In this document: one piece after another, positions 1 to 6,346 of the stretch
How positions within the stretch are numbered: the stretch's first letter is position 1
Layout: each line of letters opens with the position of its first letter
Assembly: GCA_029939815.1 (NCBI GenBank)
Contig: JAOZSF010000083.1
Coordinates: 1 to 7,596 of the forward strand
Length of the DNA: 7,596 nt
Origin: a bacterium
GTDB lineage: Bacteria; Auribacterota; UBA3054; B51-G9
Reading direction: 5' to 3'
Notes under the pieces: model-generated
Database searches by the model: none
What the model saw: the letters and a program-made list of their open reading frames with translations, nothing else
Told to the model about the DNA's origin: nothing
Translations under genes and position numbers: made by a program

Positions 1-36
1 AAGACACAAAAAAACGAAAGCCTTAAATATTGTATT

Positions 37-60
37 CTTAGAGCCTTAGAGTCTTAGTGG
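37..60. repeat. Short tandem repeat, 8-base unit (CTTAGAGY x3)
   Basis: Three consecutive octamers read CTTAGAGC, CTTAGAGT and CTTAGTGG. The array lies just upstream of the small plus-strand gene and covers a possible GTG start at 57. It is one of several arrays with different 7-9 base units in the gaps of this window. Function unknown. Confidence 0.6.
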
Positions 61-95
61 CAAAGTATTGTAGATTTTTAACAAAACTTAAAATC

Positions 96-638
96 ATGAA
101 AAATACATCTAAAAAAACAGCTGTTATCGGATTAGTTTTATTCTCAGCAATAAGCTTTTTCGTTTTCGGGAATGTGGGGAACGTGGCTGATAACGAAACT
201 TTAAGAACCCAAATCCGCTATAATGCCGATGAAGCAGGAGTTATTTTGACGGATGTATGGTCGCGTGTACAAAGTGACCGGAAGATGGTAATCTTGGGCG
301 GCAGTTTAAGTTCCACGCAGCAACTCCACACCCTTTTCTGTTCACTAACGAATTTTGTAAATTTCATTACACAGGTTCAGCAGGATATAACAACGCCTGA
401 CGGCAATCCTTATCCGCAATTTTTTTCTATCGGCTTTGATCCCTATAAAGAAGAAAAGGAAAAAAAGGAGAAAGAGAATGTTGCTAAAAAATCACACACA
501 AATTCCGTTGAGGTGACAGAAGAAGCAAAGGAATCATCTCAAAAACAGAAAATGACAAAAGAAGAACTGAAAATACACAAAATTAAAAGCAGCGCGAAAT
601 ATCACGAAGATACCGGCCCGGTAGAAATCACTGATTAA
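96..638 (+). CDS. Hypothetical exported or membrane-anchored protein with a Lys/Glu-rich tail
   Basis: I do not recognise this 180-residue protein. The ATG at 96 is preferred over an in-frame GTG at 57, because it places a basic start (MKNTSKK) directly before a hydrophobic stretch at residues 8-25. That stretch is a signal peptide or membrane anchor without a clear cleavage motif or lipobox. The GTG option would also put the first codons inside a tandem repeat. Residues 30-115 look like a small folded domain with a hydrophobic part around 78-95 (HTLFCSLTNFVNFI). From about 118 the chain is very rich in Lys and Glu (KEEKEKKEKE), low in complexity and probably disordered or helical. No Shine-Dalgarno sequence precedes the start. 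It is the only plus-strand gene and ends 3 bases from the stop of the converging GH64 gene, so the transcripts may overlap. It could be a lineage-specific envelope protein. Confidence 0.6.
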   Translation: MKNTSKKTAVIGLVLFSAISFFVFGNVGNVADNETLRTQIRYNADEAGVILTDVWSRVQSDRKMVILGGSLSSTQQLHTLFCSLTNFVNFITQVQQDITTPDGNPYPQFFSIGFDPYKEEKEKKEKENVAKKSHTNSVEVTEEAKESSQKQKMTKEELKIHKIKSSAKYHEDTGPVEITD

Positions 639-641
639 AAA

Positions 642-1931
642 TTATTTTCTAATTCTAAAATAATAAATCATAAACAATAAACTATAAATTATGAATGAAC
701 ACGGTTCAGGAACATCAGGTAAAATTACTATTTCTACTGTGTCCACATTCGCCGGATTAAGACTCGCCTGAACCGGTTTGTGCAATTTGTCGGAAAAAGG
801 AAAACCATAAGAATCTGAATATTTCCAGAAAACTTCCGCGTATCCGTTATAAAATTCATTGCTTGGCTGAACATCACTGAACGCGAGCGGTTGATTAGTT
901 GCATACCAATATTTGCTGAACTCATCTTTAAATGCAGTTCCTGTAGCCGGATCAATAACCTCGCTGCCGACAAAGCCGATTGCGAATCCCGCCAAAACAT
1001 CTCTTACCGCCGCTGAATAAACGTTATTTGCCGCGAAGCTTGATTTCATTCCATCTACATAGTAATCAGGATTATTTGCATAAATATTATAAGCCAGGAC
1101 ATCATTTGAGATTACAATTGTATGATCCATTCCAACAGCCGTTCCGCCGCCATTCATTATCATATTACTACCGGAATCAAAAGTATTTGTAAAAGTATAA
1201 ACTTGATTTGTTGTGTTTGGCAAAATGCCTCCGCCTAAATACAAACCCTGAATTAATATTGGATCTCCGGAAGCGATTGCCGAGTTAATATAATTGTCGA
1301 AAACGGGATATGGACCGGAAGTACCTGCCGGATATGTTGTCGGCCCAATGACCCTTAGAAAATTGTTGGTTGCACCCTTAAGAACCGCTGAATTATTTGT
1401 CGCTTCGGCTTCCAACAAGTTTATCATTTCATCCGCGTAAATTGAATAACCGCGAGATTCGCGTTGTGTTGTCCCGCCATTGCCGTAAGTTTTTATAGAA
1501 ATAGGCACAGCGAAAGAATTTATTCCTGTAAGATTAGCTACATCAGTCGAATCACCATTAAAAGTAATTTCAAATTTGTCCCAGCGGGTGTAATAATCCG
1601 GATCGGAAGTATTTGTAAAACTCGGTGCAGCGGTTCGATTGCTTGTCATTGGTTTTCCGAGGGAAACATAAAACACGCCGCCGTCAACATGATTTAAAGT
1701 TATTCCGTTACTTAGTTCGGCAAAACTGTAAGAGGTTGTTGTTGACATTGGCTGCCCATTGTTCAAGGCATCAAAGGGATTTGCGGGAGCTGCGGCTTCT
1801 GTAAACAAAACATATACTTCATTTGAATTATATTCGGTATTTTCGTTAATAAATTTCATTGTAAGCGCGTATGACGGCACAGTAATTAAAATTAAAGCAA
1901 TTAAAACTCTGATTGTATTTTTGGTCCTCAT
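642..1931 (-). CDS. GH64-family (beta-1,3-glucanase-like) secreted protein with PEP-CTERM sorting signal
   Basis: A 429-residue protein resembling glycoside hydrolase family 64, whose known members cut beta-1,3-glucan. It begins with a signal peptide (residues 1-22, likely cut after SYA). The GH64-like body covers about 35-402. Recalled Streptomyces laminaripentaose-producing enzyme landmarks line up: the WDKFEITF and FAVPISI region (117-146), FDNYI (211-215), the RDVLAGFAIGF helix (310-320) and the SYGFPFSD segment (374-381). By that alignment the acid Glu is kept (E121), but the base Asp falls on Asn (N138), so activity is uncertain. The C-terminus has VPEP (407-410), a hydrophobic stretch (411-425) and a basic RIRK end, the PEP-CTERM signal read by exosortase. 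The ATG overlaps the bioF stop by 4 bases (ATGA), suggesting translational coupling; a weak GAG lies upstream. A glucan-binding rather than cleaving role is possible. Confidence 0.82.
   Translation of the reverse strand: MRTKNTIRVLIALILITVPSYALTMKFINENTEYNSNEVYVLFTEAAAPANPFDALNNGQPMSTTTSYSFAELSNGITLNHVDGGVFYVSLGKPMTSNRTAAPSFTNTSDPDYYTRWDKFEITFNGDSTDVANLTGINSFAVPISIKTYGNGGTTQRESRGYSIYADEMINLLEAEATNNSAVLKGATNNFLRVIGPTTYPAGTSGPYPVFDNYINSAIASGDPILIQGLYLGGGILPNTTNQVYTFTNTFDSGSNMIMNGGGTAVGMDHTIVISNDVLAYNIYANNPDYYVDGMKSSFAANNVYSAAVRDVLAGFAIGFVGSEVIDPATGTAFKDEFSKYWYATNQPLAFSDVQPSNEFYNGYAEVFWKYSDSYGFPFSDKLHKPVQASLNPANVDTVEIVILPDVPEPCSFIIYSLLFMIYYFRIRK
661..695. repeat. Heptamer tandem repeat (NNATAAA x5) inside the GH64 3' coding end
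   Basis: Five consecutive heptamers read TAATAAA, TCATAAA, CAATAAA, CTATAAA and TTATGAA, with the last one degenerate. On the coding (minus) strand the unit is TTTATNN. The array encodes residues 413 to about 424 of the GH64 protein, which is the hydrophobic helix of its PEP-CTERM tail. The same heptamer forms a non-coding array at 7514-7555. Confidence 0.65.
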
Positions 1932-3073
1932 GATTTTTCTCTATTAATTTGGGTTAATACTTTCGCTAAACATTTTAGCTGCTCTTTTGTATGAGCTGAA
2001 GAAATTGTTATCCTTATTCTTGCTGTACCTTTCGGAACCGTAGGCGGCCGAATAGCCGGAACGAGAAAACCGTTTTCAAAGAGACGCTTTGACAAAGCGA
2101 GTGCGGAATCGGATTTTCCTGCCATCACGGGACAAATCGGTCCTTCACCGATAAGCGGTAGATTCTTTATTTTTTCACGCAGATAATTTACATTGTCCCA
2201 TAACTTTTCTACACGTGAATTATTTGATGAAAGTTCTTCTAAAACGACAAGTGCGGCTCCGGCAGAGGCAGGATTTATTCCCGTTGTATAAATAAACGAC
2301 CGGGCGCGATTGACAAGAAATTCAATCAATGATTTTTTCCCGGCAACAAATCCGCCCTGACAACCGATTGCTTTGCTCAAAGTTCCGACAACAACATCAA
2401 CCTCATTTGCGAGATTTTCTTCTGCAACGCATCCTCGGCCGTTTCCGTAAACGCCGAGAGCGTGAGCTTCATCAACGAGTAGCATGGCATCATTTTTTTT
2501 ACAACAATCAACAAGTTTTTTCAGCGGAGCTTTATCGCCATCCATAGAAAAAACAGATTCTGTTAAAACAAGTTTTTTACCGGAAGATATTTTTGAAAGA
2601 ATCGTGTCAAGTTTTTCTATATCATTGTGTGGAAAAACTTTCAGTCTCGCTCCCGAAAGACGCGCTCCGTCAACAAGCGATGCATGAGCCAGCCGGTCGA
2701 GAATTACGGTATCATCATTTGAGACCAAAGCGGTAATTGCACCGAGGTTTGCCATAAAGCCCGTTGGAAAAACGAGTGATGATTCCGTTTGTTTAAATTC
2801 AGCGATTTTTTCTTCAAGGGTTCGAATTAGAGAAAGATCACCGGAAATCAGTCGCGATGCCGCCGCGCCGGTCCCCCATTTTTCAATTGCTGCATTAGCG
2901 GCGGATTTTGTTATTTTATCGTCCGCGAAACCGAGATAATCATTACTGCAAAAATCGACAAACTCCTTCCCGGAAATTTTCAGAATTTTTCCTGAACGGA
3001 AATCAATCTCCCGCCGCTTGCGGAGCAGGTTATTTTTTTCGAGTTCGATAAGAATTTTTTCAAAATTGGTCAT
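1928..3073 (-). CDS. bioF: 8-amino-7-oxononanoate synthase (KAPA synthase)
   Basis: BioF is the cytosolic PLP enzyme that joins pimeloyl-ACP (or pimeloyl-CoA) and L-alanine to give 8-amino-7-oxononanoate, the first step of biotin ring assembly. The 381 residues match the usual family length. Visible family motifs are FCSNDYLG (41-48), GTGAAASRLISG (67-78), the cofactor-stacking His H130 in LAHASLVDGARLSGA, TESVFSMDGD (171-180), DEAHALGVYG with D201 and H204, the PLP lysine K234 in GTLSKAIG, YTTGINPA (262-269) and the C-terminal RPPTVPKGTARIRI. All expected catalytic positions are present. The HND after KVFP and the RPPTVP motif favour BioF over the related Kbl and serine palmitoyltransferase. 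The start lacks a Shine-Dalgarno sequence and follows a 41-base gap with a 9-base repeat. Its stop overlaps the next gene's start. No other bio genes are in the window. Confidence 0.93.
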   Translation of the reverse strand: MTNFEKILIELEKNNLLRKRREIDFRSGKILKISGKEFVDFCSNDYLGFADDKITKSAANAAIEKWGTGAAASRLISGDLSLIRTLEEKIAEFKQTESSLVFPTGFMANLGAITALVSNDDTVILDRLAHASLVDGARLSGARLKVFPHNDIEKLDTILSKISSGKKLVLTESVFSMDGDKAPLKKLVDCCKKNDAMLLVDEAHALGVYGNGRGCVAEENLANEVDVVVGTLSKAIGCQGGFVAGKKSLIEFLVNRARSFIYTTGINPASAGAALVVLEELSSNNSRVEKLWDNVNYLREKIKNLPLIGEGPICPVMAGKSDSALALSKRLFENGFLVPAIRPPTVPKGTARIRITISSAHTKEQLKCLAKVLTQINREKS

Positions 3074-3075
3074 GA

Positions 3076-3102
3076 GAGATATGGGAAATATGGGAGGTAT
3101 GT
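3076..3102. repeat. Short tandem repeat, 9-base unit (GARATATGG, about 3 copies)
   Basis: The units read GAGATATGG, GAAATATGG and a degenerate GAGGTATGT. They occupy most of the 41-base gap between ftcD and bioF and stop 2 bases before the bioF start codon, where a ribosome binding site would be expected but none is seen. Confidence 0.55.
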
Positions 3103-3114
3103 GACCTGTTGGTA

Positions 3115-4140
3115 TTAATTATAATCCAAAATTTTGTTCTCAAGTATTCTTTCGTGAGGATCGAATTTTTCAAACTTGTCAAGTCCGAGGAAATCTACCG
3201 CTTCGGCAATTAACTCATCATCGGAGAAATCCCCGCTGATTCCTTTTTTCTTAAAAGAATATTCCCCGGCATCGTGCAGAACTTTTAAAGGTATTAATCC
3301 TATCAACTCCGAACCGGTTACTTTTACACCGCGAGCTTCGCACTGTTTTACAACTTCATCATAAACAAGATGGACAGGTGTAACTTCTACATCAGTTAAA
3401 TTCATTGTAATTTGCGCGTGATTGTATTCAGGAATAATCCATGCATCCGCTTTAACTGATTTAAAAATTCCCGGAATTCTTTTTTTGGTGCCGTTAGTGT
3501 TTTTTATAACTCTGCCCGATTCGCGGATATTTCTCGCAATCTCCTTAACTACGCTAAGATTCTGCCTGTTTTCAACATTTATGTTGTAAGCAAGCAGAAC
3601 TTTTCGCGCGCCAATAGCCACAGCGCCGAATTTTTCGTCTAACTTTTCCGGGCCGAAATCAGGTTTCCATTCCGGTCTGCCGATTCTTTCTTTCAGATGT
3701 TCGTACTGGCCTTTTCGAACAAAAGTCAGGTTTTTAAATTCCGGTTTTGCTGCTGCAAATTCATAAAGATAAACCCATACACCGAGTTCTTCACCAACTT
3801 TTTTACCGAGTTTACGTGCGAGCTGCGCGCATTCATACATCGAAACGCCCGACAACGGGACAAGCGGGCAAACATCCGCGGCACCCATTCGTGAATGAAT
3901 GCCATCCTGCGAAGTCATATCAATTAATTCCTTCGCGGTTTTGATTAATTCAAACGCGGCGTCAACAACAGCCGTTGGTGTGCCTACAAAAGTGATAACA
4001 GTACGATTTGCTGAAAATCCCGGATGAACGTGGAGCAGTTTAACGCCTTTAATTTTTTTTATTGAGTTAGCGACAGCGTTATAAACTTCCGGATTTTTAC
4101 CGTTGGAGATATTTGGGACACATTTAACAATTTTAATCAT
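3115..4140 (-). CDS. ftcD: Glutamate formimidoyltransferase, transferase-only form
   Basis: FtcD moves the formimino group from N-formimino-L-glutamate to tetrahydrofolate, giving 5-formimino-THF and glutamate, the last step of one route of histidine breakdown. Family motifs are CVPNISNG (7-14), HPGFSANRTVITFVG (39-53), GIHSRMGAADVCPLVP (80-95) with catalytic His H82 at the same number as in the mammalian enzyme, WVYLYEFAA, the PDFGP loop (161-165), GARKVLLAYNIN, MNLTDVEVTPVH and GSELIGLIPL. At 341 residues it has both transferase subdomains but no fused cyclodeaminase, as in many bacteria. The C-terminal extension (DAGEYSFKKK to FDPHERILE) resembles the long form I associate with Bacteroidetes and relatives. 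No histidine ammonia-lyase, urocanase, imidazolonepropionase or cyclodeaminase gene is nearby. It lies 24 bases after the TrpF-like gene, with no clear Shine-Dalgarno sequence. Confidence 0.92.
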   Translation of the reverse strand: MIKIVKCVPNISNGKNPEVYNAVANSIKKIKGVKLLHVHPGFSANRTVITFVGTPTAVVDAAFELIKTAKELIDMTSQDGIHSRMGAADVCPLVPLSGVSMYECAQLARKLGKKVGEELGVWVYLYEFAAAKPEFKNLTFVRKGQYEHLKERIGRPEWKPDFGPEKLDEKFGAVAIGARKVLLAYNINVENRQNLSVVKEIARNIRESGRVIKNTNGTKKRIPGIFKSVKADAWIIPEYNHAQITMNLTDVEVTPVHLVYDEVVKQCEARGVKVTGSELIGLIPLKVLHDAGEYSFKKKGISGDFSDDELIAEAVDFLGLDKFEKFDPHERILENKILDYN

Positions 4141-4164
4141 AGGGCTATCATATAAAATAACAGA

Positions 4165-4842
4165 CTAAACCGACAGCACGGACATCACAAATGCAGCGGC
4201 TTTTTCGTGGTTTGGCGTACCGTCAGCGTTTTCTATTCCGGTGTGAACATCAACACCCCACGGCTTAACAAATTTTATTGCTTCAGCTACATTATCGGGG
4301 CTCAATCCACCGGCAAGAATCACCGGTTTGGGGCATGTCTCAACAATTTCTCTGCTGATTGTCCAATCGTGAGTCATACCTGTTGCGCCGTGCCGCCCTG
4401 ATTTCGGGTCATAAGTATCAAGAATAATCGCGTCAGCTTCTTTCGCGTAGTTTTTTGATTCATCAATTGCGGATGAATTCACAACATTCACGCTTTTAAT
4501 AATTTTAACATTCGGCAAGAGATTTTTTATTTCCGTCATAACTCCTTTTTCTACCGGCGCGTGAAGTTGAATTGTATTTACGCCGAGATATCTGCAAAAC
4601 TCCACCGCTTCAACCGGATTTGTGATATAAGTTATTAGAACTGTTCCGACAAGAGGTGGTAACGCGGCAATAATTTTTTTAGTTTTTTCTTCTGTGAGTC
4701 CATCATGATTTCCCGAAGGCAGCCGCAGAGTAAAGCCCAGACCGTCAACGCCAAGATTTATTAAACGGACAGAATCTTCGAGAGAAGATACGCCTGCGAT
4801 TTGGATTTTGATGTGACGGCTCAGTTTATTGTCTACAATCAT
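4165..4842 (-). CDS. TrpF-like (phosphoribosylanthranilate isomerase family) barrel protein, catalytic Cys missing
   Basis: A 225-residue TIM-barrel protein of the phosphoribosylanthranilate isomerase (TrpF) family; TrpF carries out the Amadori rearrangement of the third tryptophan step. Family landmarks are IKIQIAGVSSLEDS (11-24), VDGLGF (32-37), the NTIQLH strand (89-94), IILDTYD (139-145) with the acid Asp D142, GATGMTHDW (152-160), the phosphate-binding PVILAGGLSPDNV (173-185) and GVDVHTGIE (196-204). The strand-1 cysteine that acts as general base (Cys7 in the Thermotoga enzyme, in KICG) is alanine here (A16). The SPR segment after GF, whose Arg contacts the anthranilate, is replaced by LRLPSGNHDGLT. 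The scaffold and phosphate site are kept but the usual chemistry is not, so a different phosphorylated substrate is likely. No other trp genes are present. It follows the DUF4956 gene by 38 bases filled with repeats; the start codon overlaps the last repeat copy. Confidence 0.82.
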   Translation of the reverse strand: MIVDNKLSRHIKIQIAGVSSLEDSVRLINLGVDGLGFTLRLPSGNHDGLTEEKTKKIIAALPPLVGTVLITYITNPVEAVEFCRYLGVNTIQLHAPVEKGVMTEIKNLLPNVKIIKSVNVVNSSAIDESKNYAKEADAIILDTYDPKSGRHGATGMTHDWTISREIVETCPKPVILAGGLSPDNVAEAIKFVKPWGVDVHTGIENADGTPNHEKAAAFVMSVLSV

Positions 4843-4883
4843 CAGTTAATCAGTTATTAAATATTCGGTTAATCAGTTAATCA
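4841..4883. repeat. Two pairs of an 8-base repeat (GTTAATCA) spanning stop to start
   Basis: GTTAATCA occurs twice in tandem at 4868-4883, and its rotation ATCAGTTA twice at 4841-4856, with an AT-rich 11-base spacer between. On the minus strand the first copy begins with the TGA stop of the DUF4956 gene, and the last copy supplies the AT of the TrpF-like ATG start. The array therefore fills the gap exactly, and no Shine-Dalgarno sequence is seen. Confidence 0.65.
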
Positions 4884-5600
4884 CGGTTCCTGCAAATCCT
4901 GCGGATTGAAAATATTCACACTGTCAACACCGCTTATTGCAAGGATTTGTTCAATGGCGTAATTAGGTGTAATATTTTTATAAAGATTTAACGCGTAAGT
5001 CGTTTCTATCAATTCGCCGAGTCTGATAGTTCGCACATGAATCATGTGCACTTGAGAGCCGAGTTGAGCGAGAATATTTCCGATATCGCGTGTTACATCT
5101 TTTTCATCTGCGCCATGCGGTCTGAAAGTCAATTTTACAATAATACTTCTTTTATTTCTTCCCCAAGGAGCATTTTCCAACATCATTAATGTAACACCAA
5201 TAACTGCGAGGCCGGCGAAACCGATCCACCATTTCCCGGTGCCGGAAGCCATTCCCACGCCCACAGCGAGGAAGACGAAAGCTGTATCACGATTATCTTT
5301 AACCACGGTTCTGAATCTGATAATTGAGAGAGCGCCCATCAAGCCGAACGCGACAGCCACTGCGGCGGTACCTCTAATGCTGAGAATTATCATCATAATG
5401 AGCGTAATGATAAGAGTGAGCATATAGAGCGTCTGGATAAAAGAGCGATTTGCGTGTAACCCTCTGCAGTGTCGATAAATTACCGAAACAAAAAAACCGT
5501 AAGCGATAGCCACGAGGAAGTTTAGCAGCACATCAATCCAGGTTGTGGTTGACATGGCAAACATAGACCATTGCATTAAATCAGCATCAGTAGTTGGCAT
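4881..5600 (-). CDS. DUF4956 family membrane protein
   Basis: A 239-residue inner-membrane protein of the DUF4956 family, which has no settled biochemical function and is often encoded beside VTC-domain genes. Hydrophobic segments are seen at about 21-42, 57-75, 78-93, 106-119 and 124-142. The strongest family signature is the run from GALSIIRFRTVV (89-100) through KDNRDTAFVFLAVGVGMASG (101-120), with small residues in the membrane and several Arg/Lys nearby. Residues 150-239 form a soluble alpha/beta tail of ferredoxin-like look (IIVKLTFRPHG, then IGNILAQLGSQVHMIHV, then a final GVDSVNIF strand), probably cytoplasmic. It starts 2 bases after the VTC-domain stop, so the two are almost certainly co-translated. 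By analogy with yeast VTC, where polymerase and membrane domains act together, it may be the membrane partner or channel for the polymer made by its neighbour; this is inference. Confidence 0.85.
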   Translation of the reverse strand: MPTTDADLMQWSMFAMSTTTWIDVLLNFLVAIAYGFFVSVIYRHCRGLHANRSFIQTLYMLTLIITLIMMIILSIRGTAAVAVAFGLMGALSIIRFRTVVKDNRDTAFVFLAVGVGMASGTGKWWIGFAGLAVIGVTLMMLENAPWGRNKRSIIVKLTFRPHGADEKDVTRDIGNILAQLGSQVHMIHVRTIRLGELIETTYALNLYKNITPNYAIEQILAISGVDSVNIFNPQDLQEP

Positions 5601-5602
5601 AA

Positions 5603-6346
5603 TTATATTATCTCATATTTGTTAAAAACTGCTCCCTCAACACAGTAAGCATATTTGGAAATCGATTGCTGTCGAATATCAAATCTTCTTAATAACTGCC
5701 TCATCCATTCCGGCATCAGTTTATCGAATTTTAGTTCCAGAACCGTTCCGGGCAGCGGAACGGGTTCTTCTTTTCCCGGAAAGAAAATTCTGTTTTCGTT
5801 TCGATGGTCAATAAATCTCATATTCGTATCAATTGTCAGACGTACCTGTCGGTCATTACGCCCCACGAAAGGAATTCTATCATAAATGACAGTAACGACC
5901 GGCTGTAAATTCCATGAATTATAATAATGAATAAATCTTTCCGCCGGTTTTTTAATATGAATTGGCGGGTTCATTTTCTCAAGATAATTTCTATCTGCAA
6001 GAACAGTTTTAGCTTCCGCGAGGGTGAATTTAGCGCGATCTTTCATTACCTGCGTGTTAAATCTGTATTTAATTTCAAGGAAGACCAGAGTATCGTCATC
6101 GGGTCTTTTATATGTTCTAATTCTGAATTTTCTACGATTCTTCAACCCATCCATTTTTTCGTAATAAAGACCGAGATCATGCGTATCAAAATAAACCGAG
6201 CGAATATTATATTTTGGAACTCCATCAATAATTTCAGCATGAGCGTCCGGTTTGATATACGATTCAGACCACGAGATCAATTTTTTAACCTGATTAGGCG
6301 GCAGAAAATATTTCAATTCGTAACGTCCATATCTGTCTTTTTTCAC
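5603..6346 (-). CDS. VTC-domain protein (polyphosphate polymerase-like, triphosphate tunnel fold)
   Basis: A 247-residue protein that is nearly all VTC domain, related to the catalytic part of yeast Vtc4, which makes inorganic polyphosphate from ATP inside a tunnel lined with basic residues. Matching motifs in order are RYELKYFLP (8-16) with R8, E10 and K12; SVYFDT (50-55); YEKMDGLKNRRKFRIRTY (62-79) with R72, K73, R75 and R77; FLEIKYR with E91 and K93; K102 and R104; VIYDRIPF (153-160); RLTIDTNM (169-176); VLELKFDK with E204, matching the metal-binding Glu, and K206; and a final SKYAYCVEG with K231. All tunnel charges I can place are present, so it looks catalytically intact. No membrane segment is seen; the DUF4956 neighbour may supply it. 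The start is GTG, overlapping the upstream stop (GTGA), with a good AGGTG ribosome site. Product identity (polyphosphate or other) is not proven. Confidence 0.86.
   Translation of the reverse strand: MKKDRYGRYELKYFLPPNQVKKLISWSESYIKPDAHAEIIDGVPKYNIRSVYFDTHDLGLYYEKMDGLKNRRKFRIRTYKRPDDDTLVFLEIKYRFNTQVMKDRAKFTLAEAKTVLADRNYLEKMNPPIHIKKPAERFIHYYNSWNLQPVVTVIYDRIPFVGRNDRQVRLTIDTNMRFIDHRNENRIFFPGKEEPVPLPGTVLELKFDKLMPEWMRQLLRRFDIRQQSISKYAYCVEGAVFNKYEII

Noticed and set aside
57..95. GTG at 57 as the start of the small plus-strand gene
   Set aside because: It would begin inside the CTTAGAGY repeat and place 13 extra residues before a typical basic-plus-hydrophobic N-terminus; the ATG at 96 fits better.
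734..1000. 88-residue minus-strand open frame inside the GH64 gene
   Set aside because: It is a shifted frame within a gene supported by a signal peptide, GH64 landmarks and a PEP-CTERM tail; its translation shows no recognisable motif.
4165..4842. Ordinary tryptophan-biosynthesis trpF
   Set aside because: The catalytic cysteine and the Arg-containing SPR segment are missing and there are no other trp genes, so the plain assignment is not safe.
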